DNA from: Burkholderiales bacterium
GTDB lineage: Bacteria > Pseudomonadota > Gammaproteobacteria > Burkholderiales > SHXO01
NCBI GenBank assembly: GCA_020854105.1
Contig: JADZGB010000040.1
Location: 62,001 to 126,000, forward strand
Length of the DNA: 64,000 bases
Reading direction: 5' to 3'
This document shows positions 36,033 through 44,319 of this stretch, piece after piece (position 1 is the stretch's first letter; every line of letters begins with the position of its first letter). The position numbers were made by a program, and so were the translations under genes. Under the pieces are notes generated by a model. It worked only from the letters and a program-made list of their open reading frames with translations. It was not told the DNA's origin and searched no databases.

Positions 36033-36623
36033 ATGGACGCGCAGCATCGGCTGGACGAACTGCGGCGCTGCCGGCGCTGTCCGCTCTGGGCGCGTGCGAC
36101 GCAGGCAGTCGGAGGCGAGGGAGACGAACGTGCGCGTCTGATGCTGGTGGGCGAGCAACCCGGGCAGGAGGAGGACCTGGCGGGCAAGCCGTTCGTGGGT
36201 CCGGCCGGCCGGCTGCTCGACCACGCGCTGAGCGAAGCCGGCATCGCGCGCGAGCGCGTGTATCTCACCAACGCCGTGAAGCACTTCAAGTGGGAGCCGC
36301 GCGGTACGCGGCGCATGCACAAGACCCCGGCGCAGCGCGAGATCGAGGCGTGCGAGATCTGGCTGCAGCAGGAACTGGCCCGCATCCGCCCCCGGATCGT
36401 GGTCGCACTGGGCGCCACCGCCGGTCGCGCGCTGCTGGGCGGGCCGGTCACCATCTCCATGCTGCGCGGCCGGGCGATCGAGCGTGACGAGTACGCGGTG
36501 CTGGTAACGTATCACCCGTCGGCGGTGCTGCGCGTGCCGGAGAAGTCGCGCCAGCAGGAGCTGTTTGCCGCACTGGTGGAGGATCTGCGCCTGGCGGCCG
36601 ACCTGGCGTCGGTGAAGAACTGA
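36033..36623 (+). CDS. UdgX-like uracil-DNA glycosylase superfamily protein
   Basis: A 196-residue protein. Motif 1 is VGEQPGQEEDLAGKPFVGPAG (the GEQPG form typical of UdgX); the C-terminal motif is TYHPSAVLR. A loop GTRRMHKTP corresponds to the KRRIH insertion of UdgX, whose His forms a covalent bond with the uracil-site sugar in DNA. The four-Cys Fe-S pattern is partly visible (CRRCPLW near the N-terminus). The family is narrow and usually suggests protection or signalling at uracil sites rather than classic repair. Confidence 0.85.
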   Translation: MDAQHRLDELRRCRRCPLWARATQAVGGEGDERARLMLVGEQPGQEEDLAGKPFVGPAGRLLDHALSEAGIARERVYLTNAVKHFKWEPRGTRRMHKTPAQREIEACEIWLQQELARIRPRIVVALGATAGRALLGGPVTISMLRGRAIERDEYAVLVTYHPSAVLRVPEKSRQQELFAALVEDLRLAADLASVKN

Positions 36624-36627
36624 GATC

Positions 36628-37702
36628 TCAGGCCGCGCGCAGCGGGCGATCCTCCGGCACGGACAGGGCGTCGGCGCCCGAGCGCTGCCACAGTTCGCGG
36701 AACAGCGCCTGGCGCTCCAGCAGTTCCGCGGCGCTTCCCACATCCAGCGCCCGGCCAGCGGACATGAGGATGACGCTGTCGACGCGCGCGAGCAGGTGCA
36801 TCCGGTGCACCGAAGTGACGATGGTGGCGTCCGGAAAGGCGGCACACAGTGCAGAGAAGACCTCGGCCTCGGTGGCCGTGTCCAGGCTGGAAGTGGGTTC
36901 GTCGAGCAGGATCAGACTGCTGCCCGCCGCCGCCAGGATGCCGCGTGCCAGGGCGATGCGCTGCTTCTGACCCCCTGACAGCGTGAGCCCGCGCTCGGAT
37001 ACCGGCGTATCCGGCCCCTGCGGCAGCGACGCCATGACCTTGCCGAGTCCGGCGATGCGGATTGCCTCGCTCATCGCCGCCTCGGCCATCGGAGCGCCGA
37101 GCGTCAGGTTGTCGCGCACGCGGCGGTCGAAGCGCAGGATCACCAGTGCGATCAGTGCGTATCCGGCGAGCGCGAGAGTACCCGCCGCGCGCGACAGCAG
37201 CATGAGCGCCACCAGCGGCCCGCCCAGATTGACCAGGTTCTGCAGGTAGATGAACTGGCTCTGGGCGAAATTGACCGATGCCGTACCGGCCTTCTCCAGT
37301 CGCACCTGCGTCTTGCCGGTTATGGTGCGTCTCGTGCCAGATCAGCGGCAGGCGTGCCACGCGTGCGTACAGGGTGCCGCTCAGCGTCTCGTGCACGCGG
37401 ATGCCGACCGAGCGCTCGATCACCCGTCCCGGTCCGTGCAGCGCCCAGGACAGCCCGGTGGCCAGCAGGATGAACAGCACCAGCCAGCCCGCGTGCGCCG
37501 CCTCGCGTCCGCCGGAGAGATGGATGGCGTTGATGGCCTGGGCCACCAGCCACGGTATGACCAGCTTGACGAGCTGCGAACCGATCAGCAGCGCGCTGGC
37601 CAGCGCGACGCGGTGGCGTTGACCTTCGGAGAACTCCCAGAACGCGCGATACAGGGCGGAGAGACCGCCGGGGGCGGGCGAGGCGAGTGGCTGCCGCGAC
37701 AT
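36628..37702 (-). pseudogene. ABC transporter (fused membrane + ATPase type) with frameshift and missing Walker A region
   Basis: From ATG 37702 there are membrane helices of an exporter-type ABC protein. One extra base near 37320-37321 breaks the frame after LIWHETHH; in the next frame the sequence continues GKTQVRLEKAGTA. Later the membrane domain (VILRFDRRV) jumps directly into the middle of the ATPase domain (RDNLTLGAP, then LSGGQKQR and LILLDEPTSS), so the end of the membrane domain and the whole Walker A segment are missing (junction near 37116-37127). It cannot bind ATP normally. A clear relic. Confidence 0.85.
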
Positions 37703-37857
37703 GAAGCGGGATATCGACTGCGGGCGCGCACTGCATAGGGCAAAACCGGCCGCGCACAGCGGACACGGCTGAAACTTTCGTGTGCTGTCGCGCGCACGCG
37801 ACGCATGAACACACGTACAGCATGCCGTACATGCCGTAGTGGCCTGACCTGCACCCG

Positions 37858-38301
37858 TCAGTGCTGCCGGGCGAGCAGGGCGCGCAGCGGGAGGGACAGG
37901 GCGAGCGCCGCGAAGATGGCACTGAGGTCACGCCCGGACAGGCGCAGTTCGTATCCCGGAGTGAGCCGGTGCGGCATCAGGTGGTAGTCCACCGCGTAGG
38001 CCAGCGCCGAGACGGCCGGCCCGGCGGCCAGCGCACCGAGCATGCCGCCGCCGGCCTTGCGGCGCACGGCCTCGTACACGGCTGCCCAGAACACGCACGC
38101 GGCGTGATTGGTCGCCAGCCCGGTGCCCGTGTAGCGTGCCGAAGCGCGGTCCTGGTGTCCGGCTTCGTCGCCCCACAGCACATGGCTGACCGCATTCACC
38201 GGCGCCAGCGCCGGGCTGCCTTCGTGGCGGGCGGCGGCTGCCGCGGTCGTGGCAATGCCCGCGATCGTTCCGGAGATCAGGGCGTCGACGATCAGTCTCA
38301 T
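37858..38301 (-). CDS. Small membrane protein of unknown function
   Basis: A 147-residue protein with an N-terminal Gly/Ala helix (IVDALISGTIAGIATTAAAA) and two or three further hydrophobic segments, with conserved-looking polar stretches (VSHVLWGDEAG, TNHAACVFWA). I do not recognise a named family with certainty. It lies between the damaged oxidoreductase gene (35 bp away) and the ABC relic on the same strand. Confidence 0.7.
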   Translation of the reverse strand: MRLIVDALISGTIAGIATTAAAAARHEGSPALAPVNAVSHVLWGDEAGHQDRASARYTGTGLATNHAACVFWAAVYEAVRRKAGGGMLGALAAGPAVSALAYAVDYHLMPHRLTPGYELRLSGRDLSAIFAALALSLPLRALLARQH

Positions 38302-38336
38302 GTGCTCTCCTTTGTCGACGCGTGGCATCGCGTCAT

Positions 38337-39663
38337 TCAGGCGATCCTCGCCGCCACCGGCGCGGCAGCCGGGGTCAGGGCGGCTTCCGCGGCTCTCTTC
38401 CCGGCCAGGAAGGCGTGATCGGAGTTGTAGTACTCCCACTCGGCGTAGCGCCCGGCGAGGATGATGTCGTGGCTCAGGAGCCACTCCCGGATCAGATCGA
38501 CACTGGCCGCACGCGCATGGTCGTAGACCACGTAGGCGACGGGCAGGTCGAGCTGGTGTGCGGCGATGATGCGGTCATCGTCGCGGATGATGCCCACCCG
38601 GCAGCAGTCCTCGATGCAGCGCGCGATGAGGGCGTCGCCCTCGACCGGCAGCAGCTTCTGCGGCGAATGGCTGATCTCGCCGGTCAGGCCGAAACCGCCC
38701 GGCGGATTGCAGTGCGGACTGGCATTGCCCTGCACGAAGATGCGGTGGAACACGGTGTCTTCGGGGTAGTAGATCCAGTGCTTGTCGGTCAGGCCCTCCC
38801 GGCCGATGCCGAGGTTCACGCAGCGGACCGACACATGGCGCAGGCCGCGGGCGGCGGCACGCACCTCGGGCGGCGCCTCCTCCCCGAGTGCCTCGACCAG
38901 CTTGGGCAGGGCGAGGGTGCTGATCAGGCGTTCGTAGCGGTACATGCTGCCGTCGGTGAGCCGCACCGTGTGCCGCCGCGGCGACACGGCGCAGACTTCG
39001 GCGTGATGGCGCAGTTCCCCCTGCAGCAGCGGCAGAAACCCGTCCATCAGCGCCTGGAATCCGCCGCGCAGCGGATAGCCGAAACGCGCATCGGGTCCCA
39101 TCGGCTTGGGCGCCGGGGACAGTGCGCCTTCGATCATTTCCTCCAGATTGGGAAGCTGCACCCGTCCGCCCAGCCAGGAGGTCTCCGTCTCGTTCAGCGG
39201 CACCGCCCACAGCTTGCGGTTGTACGGGATCGCGAAGTGCCTGGCCACGTCCGCGCCCCAGACGCTGTAGATGAACTCCTCGAAGTTGTGCGGGGCATCA
39301 CGCACCGCAGCCCCCGCAGTGCCCTCCTGCAGCGGGCCGAAGCGTGCCTCGATCGCGCCAACCAGGCATTCCTCGAGCATCTGCGGCGGCAGCCCGTAGA
39401 GCGCGCCCTGGAATGGATAGCGCGTGTACACGCCGTAGGACCAGATCCAGGCCTCGCGATCCTGCCAGTGCACGTTGTCGCCCAGCGCTTCTGGTACAGC
39501 GAGAGCACGTACGGATCCCGGGAGAACATGATGTGGCCGGCGTAGTCGAAGGTGAAGCCCTTGTCCTGCACCAGCCGCCGACCGTGCCGGCCCGCTCCAG
39601 CAGCACACTTGACGCGCCGAGGTGGCAGGCCGCGCTCAGGCCCGTGGGTCCGGCGCCCCGCAC
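38337..39663 (-). pseudogene. FAD-dependent oxidoreductase (amine-oxidase / UDP-galactopyranose-mutase-like) with two frameshifts
   Basis: A Rossmann FAD motif (GAGPTGLSAACHLG) begins near GTG 39663 in one frame. After a one-base loss near 39577 the protein continues in a second frame (QDKGFTFDYAGHIMFSRDPY), and after another near 39491 in a third (LGDNVHWQDREAWIWSYGVY) that runs to the stop at 38337. The long last part (about 380 residues) is intact and ends with the C-terminal FAD motif region (AGRYAEWEYYNSDHA). It resembles protoporphyrinogen-oxidase-like glycan enzymes. Confidence 0.8.
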
Positions 39664-40046
39664 GATGTGCTCGTAGCCGGGTGCGCGCGCAGCGCATCGA
39701 CTGCGCTGTGCGCCGCTTCATCGTTGAGCACGCGCACCGCGACCATTGCGCCGTCCTTGCGGCCCGGACTCGCGTCCAGCTCGTCGGCCGCGGAGTCGTC
39801 TCCGAGCTTGGCCATGGCACCGGCGAACGATCCGGTATACGCCCCGAGCGCGACGATGCCCGGCGCCAGAGCTGGCCCGATACCGGGGATGGCGGCGGCG
39901 ACGACCCCGACCGCACCTCCCGCCGCTGCGCCGACACCGGCGCCCACGTGCGCCTCCTGCCGTGCGCCTCCTGCCGTGCGATGGCGTTGACGTTGCCGAT
40001 CGTGCGTTTGATTCGATGGGCATTGGCACTGTCGTGCCGGCGGCAC
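39636..40046 (-). pseudogene. Glycine-zipper stress protein disrupted by a 14-bp tandem duplication
   Basis: The C-terminal part has a long Gly/Ala hydrophobic hairpin (GAAAGGAVGVVAAAIPGIGP) and a basic/acidic tail (KDGAMVAVRVLNDEAAHSA), resembling general-stress glycine-zipper proteins. Upstream, a 14-bp unit is repeated exactly (39947-39960 and 39961-39974), shifting the frame. Removing one copy joins it to KRTIGNVNAIARQEAHVGA. The start codon is therefore unclear. It overlaps the start of the oxidoreductase gene. Confidence 0.55.
39947..39974. repeat. 14-bp exact tandem duplication
   Basis: CGTGCGCCTCCTGC occurs twice in direct succession. It looks like a recent slippage event in the glycine-zipper gene. 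Confidence 0.9.
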
Positions 40047-40056
40047 GATGATTGCC
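40042..40056 (+). promoter_or_regulatory. Sigma-54 promoter for the glycosyltransferase-SDR-HAD operon
   Basis: GGCAC, GATGA, TTGCC, a perfect match; the start is expected near 40067. A minus-oriented partner at 40025-40038 has GC one base off the required spacing. Confidence 0.8.
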
Positions 40057-40133
40057 GCTCGCCTGACGCGGCGCCGTCGTGGAACGTGCGGGCATTCCGT
40101 GCACGTCCTTCACCACGAGGATCGACAGCGCCA

Positions 40134-41398
40134 ACGAGAAGAGTCGCATTGATCAGCGAGCATGCTTCGCCGCTGGTCCTTGTCGGCAGCACCGACGCAG
40201 GCGGACAGAACGTATATGTCGCGCAGCTGGCCGCGCATCCTTCACGGCGCGGATACGACGTCGACGTGTTCACGCGCCGCGACAAGGCGCTGGCACGCAC
40301 GGTGGTCGACTGGAGGCCGGACGTGCGCGTCGTACACGTGGATGCCGGGCCTCCCCGCTTCATGGCGAAGGAGGACATGCTGCCGCACATGCATGAGTTC
40401 GCGTGCAACGTCGTGGGCTTCTTCCGGCGACAGGGTGACAGCTACGCACTGGTGCACGCGAACTTCTTCATGTCCGGCATGGTGGCCCAGCACATCAAGA
40501 GCGTTCTGAACATTCCCTTCGTCGTCACCTTCCATGCACTGGGCCAGGTGCGCAGGATGTTCCAGGGCGATGCCGACCGGTTCCCGGCCTCGCGCGTCCA
40601 GATCGAGGGGGCGCTGGTGCGGGATGCCGATCGCATCATCGCCGAGTGCCCGCAGGATCTCGAGGATCTCACGCACCTGTACGATGCGGACGTGCGCAAG
40701 ATCTCGGTCATTCCCTGCGGGTTCGATCCGGCTGAGCTGGCTCCTGCCGGTCGCGCGGCGCGCGCCGGACTGGGGCTGCGCGAGGACGAGTTCGTTGTGC
40801 TGCAGCTTGGCCGCCTGGTGCCGCGCAAGGGGGTCGACAATGTCATACGTGCCGTGGGCGAACTGAAGCGGCGCTACGGCGTGGCTGCGCGCCTGCTGGT
40901 CGTCGGCGGCAACGCCGAACATCCCGGAGCGGAGGCCACGCCCGAGATCGGCAGACTGCACGGCGTCGCCTGCGAGGAAGAGGTCGCCGATCGGGTCACG
41001 TTCACCGGCAGGCGCACGCGCGATCTGCTGCCTGCGCTGTACGGTGCCGCCGACGTGTTCGTCACCACGCCCTGGGACGAGCCCTTCGGAATCACCGCTA
41101 TCGAGGCGATGGCCTGCGGGGTTCCGGTGGTCGGCTCCAATGTCGGGGGCATCAAGTACAGCGGGTGGATCAGCACACCGGCTTCCTCGTGTCTCCCAGG
41201 GATCCGGTCGCACTGGCTCAGCGTCTGGCCGTGCTGCGCGAACGTCCCGACATCGCCGCAGCCATGGGTCGTGAAGGCCAGCGCCGCGCGCGCCAGCTGT
41301 TCACCTGGAAGCGCGTGGCCGCACAGGTGGCCGGTCTGTACGAGGGTATGCTGCCGGCCGATGACGGCGAGGCGCTGCGCGCCGGGACGGTCGCATGA
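40134..41398 (+). pseudogene. GT4-type glycosyltransferase with a frameshift and an odd start codon
   Basis: The frame reads RRVALISEHASPL, then GSTDAGGQNVYVAQLA, the donor/acceptor loop of GT4 enzymes (sucrose-phosphate-synthase/MshA-like), with the nucleotide-sugar motif EPFGITAIEAMACGVPVVGS. After GGIKYS one base is missing near 41162; the next frame continues DQHTGFLVSPRDPVALAQRL to the stop at 41398. The codon where ATG is expected (40134) is ACG; a TTG at 40149 is the only visible alternative start. ATGA overlap with the SDR gene. Confidence 0.82.
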
Positions 41399-42129
41399 AC
41401 GCGGGCGATGTCCTGCAGGGCAAGGTCGCGCTGGTAACCGGTGCTGGCAGCGGCCTGGGGGCCGCCCTGTGCGAGGTGCTCTGCCAGGCCGGTGCCATGA
41501 CCATCGCCGCGGATTTGCGGCTCGAGGCTGCCCAGAGTATCGCCGGGCGCGTCCGGGGCTTCGGTTGCACCTGTACGGCACTGGGCATGGACGTCGGCGA
41601 CGAACGCGCGGTCAGTGTCGGGATGGAAGAAGCCATCGCGCAGTTCGGCGGACTCGACATCGTGGTGAACAACGCCGGCACCGATGTCACGCTGCCGTTC
41701 GACGAGCCGGCAGTGGCGGACTGGCAGCGCATCCTCGCCACCAACCTCACCGGGCCGTTCCTTGTCTCACGCCCCGTGGTGCGCAGCATGCGTGCGCGGG
41801 GCGGCGGGCACATCGTCAACATCGCCTCGACCGCAGCCAAGCGGGCCTGGCCGAACGCGAGCGCCTATCGCGCCAGCAAATGGGGCCTGCTCGGCCTGTC
41901 GCACGCGTTGCACTCAGAACTGCGCGGACAGGGCATCAAGGTCAGTGCGGTGGTGGCCGGAGGCATGCGCACGCCCTTCCTGCTGCATCGGTTCCCGGAC
42001 ATTGATCTCGCCTGTCTGCAGGAGCCGCGCAACGTGGCGCAGGCGGTGCTCGGCCTGCTGATGATGCCGGCCAAGAGCGTGATCCCGGAGCTGATGGTCC
42101 TGCCGATGCGCGAGACATCATGGCCGTGA
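41395..42129 (+). CDS. Short-chain dehydrogenase/reductase
   Basis: A 244-residue classical SDR with TGAGSGLGAALCE (cofactor), NNAG, and an intact catalytic set: Ser in NIASTAAKRA, Tyr and Lys in YRASK. It overlaps the glycosyltransferase by 4 bases and the phosphatase by 10 bases, so the three are one operon. A role in sugar-nucleotide or glycan modification is inferred from neighbours only. Confidence 0.9.
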   Translation: MNAGDVLQGKVALVTGAGSGLGAALCEVLCQAGAMTIAADLRLEAAQSIAGRVRGFGCTCTALGMDVGDERAVSVGMEEAIAQFGGLDIVVNNAGTDVTLPFDEPAVADWQRILATNLTGPFLVSRPVVRSMRARGGGHIVNIASTAAKRAWPNASAYRASKWGLLGLSHALHSELRGQGIKVSAVVAGGMRTPFLLHRFPDIDLACLQEPRNVAQAVLGLLMMPAKSVIPELMVLPMRETSWP

Positions 42130-42719
42130 CGCGGCGGGCACTGTTCGTGGGCAAGGACGGGACACTGGTCGAGGACATCCCGTACAACGTCGATCCGGCG
42201 CAACTGCGCTTTACCCCCGGCGCGGTGCAGGCCTTGCAGCACCTGCACGCATTCGGATTCGCACTGTTCGTGGTCAGCAATCAGACGGGTGTGGCACTCG
42301 GGCGCTTCGACGAGCGCGCGCTGCTCGGCGTGGAGCGTGCGCTTCGCGAGCGGCTCGCCGTGGCCGGTGTCGCGCTGGCCGGCATGTACTGGTGCCCGCA
42401 CCACCCGCAGGGGACCGCGCCGCGCTATGCGCTGCACTGCGACTGTCGAAAGCCGTTGCCCGGCCTGCTGTGGCGGGCCGCGCGCGAGCACGGTCTCGAT
42501 CTGGCGACGTCCTGGATGCTGGGCGACATCCTCGACGACGTCGAAGCCGGCCGGCGCGCGGGGTGTCGCACCGTGCTGCTCGACAACGGACACGAGACGC
42601 AGTGGCAGATCACGCCGCTGCGCTTGCCGCACCTGCTGGCGTCCGACACGCGGTGCGCGGCTGACGCGATCCTTGCCGTGGAATCGATGGCTGCGTCCGC
42701 CACGCTGCCGGCAGCCTGA
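42120..42719 (+). CDS. GmhB-like HAD-IIIA phosphatase with the nucleophile Asp replaced by Gly
   Basis: A 199-residue protein with the layout of D,D-heptose-1,7-bisphosphate phosphatase: a zinc loop with CPHH and CDCRKP, VVSNQTGVALG, and GDILDDVEAG. The first HAD motif should be DxD(G)T, but here it is FVGKDGT: the nucleophile Asp is Gly (GGC at 42150-42152, one base from GAC). Without it the phosphatase should be inactive. It is the last gene of the glycosyltransferase-SDR operon and would pair logically with the GT9 enzyme at 30.2 kb. Confidence 0.88.
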   Translation: MAVTRRALFVGKDGTLVEDIPYNVDPAQLRFTPGAVQALQHLHAFGFALFVVSNQTGVALGRFDERALLGVERALRERLAVAGVALAGMYWCPHHPQGTAPRYALHCDCRKPLPGLLWRAAREHGLDLATSWMLGDILDDVEAGRRAGCRTVLLDNGHETQWQITPLRLPHLLASDTRCAADAILAVESMAASATLPAA

Positions 42720-42789
42720 TCCTGACACGCAGGCAGGCAGTGGGAATGGAAGCGGTCGCGTGCGCCGTGGCAGTCTCCCGGCGACAGTT

Positions 42790-42808
42790 CCCCCGGCCAG
42801 GCCGGGGG
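42790..42808. terminator. GC-rich hairpin between convergent genes
   Basis: CCCCCGGCC and GGCCGGGGG separated by one base. No U-run follows, so termination is only possible, not certain. Confidence 0.45.
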
Positions 42809-42817
42809 CGTCAGCGC

Positions 42818-43441
42818 TCAGAACTCGTAGTTCACGCTCAGCGTCCAGGCGTCCACGTCACCACGCCCGACGTCGCTGTCACCGACATTCTCGAAGCGCT
42901 CCCATTCGGCGCGAACCCCGACGCGTTCGGAGATCGTGTACTCGGCGCCCAGGCCCCACGCGAAGTCGACGCCGCTGTCATCGTCGTCCAGGGCGGCCAG
43001 ATTCGCGTTGCGTTCGCGGTCCCAGTACACGGCGCCGAGCTTGCCCAGGATCGACAGGCGGTCCAGCGCGCCGATGGGGATGGGGAACTTGCCCACCGCG
43101 TGTGCCGTGATGCCCCAGGTCTCGATGTCGCCGCGCACGCCTGGTCCGCGGAAGTCGGCGTCCGGCAGGTTGATGAAACCGAGTTCCGCCGACAGCCATT
43201 TGTTGATCTGATAACCGCCATAGACCTTCCATGCGATGCCGTCATCGTCGCAGCGTGTGCCGCCCGGGCACGGGCTGTCCAGGTCGGCGCGGCCGATGCC
43301 GCCGCCGACGTAGAAACCGGCGGTCTCGTCGACGAACTGCGCATGCGAAGCAGAGGGAAGAAGCAGTGCGCCCGTGCATGCGGCCGCACCGATCAGGACG
43401 GCGAGGCGTGTACGGTTGTGGTGAGCATCGATCATGTGCAT
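42818..43441 (-). CDS. Outer-membrane beta-barrel protein (OmpA/OprF-like barrel family)
   Basis: A 207-residue protein with a signal peptide ending SASHAQ and alternating amphipathic strands; it starts with AGFYVGGGIGRADLD and ends with a terminal aromatic (LSVNYEF), the hallmark of BamA-assembled barrels. A likely 8-strand barrel. ATG 43441 has GGAGA 8 bases upstream; the ATG two codons later is an alternative. The start codon lies inside the left arm of an 18-bp inverted repeat. Confidence 0.88.
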   Translation of the reverse strand: MHMIDAHHNRTRLAVLIGAAACTGALLLPSASHAQFVDETAGFYVGGGIGRADLDSPCPGGTRCDDDGIAWKVYGGYQINKWLSAELGFINLPDADFRGPGVRGDIETWGITAHAVGKFPIPIGALDRLSILGKLGAVYWDRERNANLAALDDDDSGVDFAWGLGAEYTISERVGVRAEWERFENVGDSDVGRGDVDAWTLSVNYEF

Positions 43442-43524
43442 TGCCGAGTCTCCGTTGTCCAGGGATCGAAAGCAGGCCGGCAGCATCGTGCCGGTCATCG
43501 CACATCGACTCGGCAATGCACATG
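43433..43524. repeat. Perfect 18-bp inverted repeat flanking 56 bp at the beta-barrel gene start
   Basis: CATGTGCATTGCCGAGTC at 43433-43450 and its exact complement GACTCGGCAATGCACATG at 43507-43524. The left arm contains the ATG of the beta-barrel gene, and the spacer begins with its GGAGA ribosome site. Inversion of the spacer would keep the ATG but remove the ribosome site. Alternatively, in RNA the arms could form an 18-bp hairpin that hides the start codon. Confidence 0.9.
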
Positions 43525-43561
43525 CCCAGCGCGGGGCGCTGTCGCCGTGCCAGTCACCAGT

Positions 43562-43768
43562 TCAGGACGAAGCAGACGCGTCGGGCGCCGGCAGGCTGGC
43601 CGCATCCTGTGGGGCTTCCCAATGCAGCGGCCACAGGCGGCGGCCGGCGCACGCCGCGCGCCAGCGCACCTCGGATGGGTCGTCGCAGCACAGTGCGAGC
43701 GGCATGCGCTCGACCTCGAGCATGGTGGCCGCGTGCGGCTGCGCACGGGCCGGATCGGTCCTGGTCAT
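43562..43768 (-). CDS. Small hypothetical protein
   Basis: A 68-residue ORF (MTRTDPARAQPHAA start) with two Trp-rich stretches and a CC pair. No family recognised and no clear ribosome site. It lies upstream of the beta-barrel gene on the same strand. Confidence 0.3.
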   Translation of the reverse strand: MTRTDPARAQPHAATMLEVERMPLALCCDDPSEVRWRAACAGRRLWPLHWEAPQDAASLPAPDASASS

Positions 43769-43831
43769 GGCGGGGATGCTTGGCTGATGTCCGGCAGATG
43801 GAATGACGAAAGCGGCGCTCTGAAGAACGGG

Positions 43832-43938
43832 CCGCGATGGAACGTCGGGCCGGTTGGCGAATCCAACGTGGTGCCGCTGAGCCAGTACACGAATGCACTG
43901 GCCCGCGATGGAACGTCGGGTCGGTTGGCGAATCCAAC
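43832..43938. repeat. Two 36-bp direct repeats, period 71 bp
   Basis: CCGCGATGGAACGTCGGG and the following 18 bases at 43832-43867 recur at 43903-43938 with one mismatch. Only two copies, so not a CRISPR array. Otherwise the 616-bp gap 43442-44057 holds the inverted repeat, a doubtful small ORF and a sigma-54 promoter. Confidence 0.8.
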
Positions 43939-43996
43939 CGCGGCAGGGAAGGCGGCAACCGGCATGCCCCGTTGCAGCCTCGCCCTCTCGGTATTC

Positions 43997-44011
43997 GGCA
44001 CGGCGCTTGCC
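43997..44011 (+). promoter_or_regulatory. Sigma-54 promoter for small genes
   Basis: GGCAC, GGCGC, TTGCC, a perfect match; the start is expected near 44022, 36 bases before ATG 44058. Confidence 0.8.
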
Positions 44012-44057
44012 ACACGCTCGGGCGCTGTTCCGCGCATACACAACCAAGGAGAAGATC

Positions 44058-44252
44058 ATGGGACGTCAGCAACGCAATCGCCACCCAGCCAACCGACTCG
44101 GCCGCCGCCGCTCGGCACGAGTGGGCGAGACCCGCACCGCGCACGTGCACGTGCCGGGAAATGTCGCCGCCGGACCGGATTCGATGCTGCAGGAGGATGA
44201 AATGTCGAACCGTCACCACCCTGCGGGACAGAACCCCCCTCACCAGAGCTGA
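44058..44252 (+). CDS. Small basic protein under a sigma-54 promoter
   Basis: A 64-residue Arg/His-rich protein (MGRQQRNRHPANRLGRRRS start) of unknown function. A strong AAGGAG ribosome site 7 bases upstream and a perfect sigma-54 promoter support it as a real gene. The composition suggests nucleic-acid binding or disorder; I do not assign a role. Confidence 0.55.
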   Translation: MGRQQRNRHPANRLGRRRSARVGETRTAHVHVPGNVAAGPDSMLQEDEMSNRHHPAGQNPPHQS

Positions 44253-44319
44253 AATTTCTACAGCATGCAGACGGCGCCATCGGGCGTCGTCCACCGATCC
44301 GACCCAGCGAGAAAGGGCA

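Noticed and set aside
43479..43492. Sigma-54 promoter for the beta-barrel gene inside the inverted-repeat spacer
   Set aside because: The GG and GC pairs are 11, not 12, bases apart; the element is simply a short palindrome.
43515..43806. A plus-strand gene starting in the right arm of the inverted repeat
   Set aside because: Arg-rich composition without ribosome site or family; likely non-coding.
43832..43938. CRISPR array
   Set aside because: Only two repeat copies, no further spacers and no cas genes.
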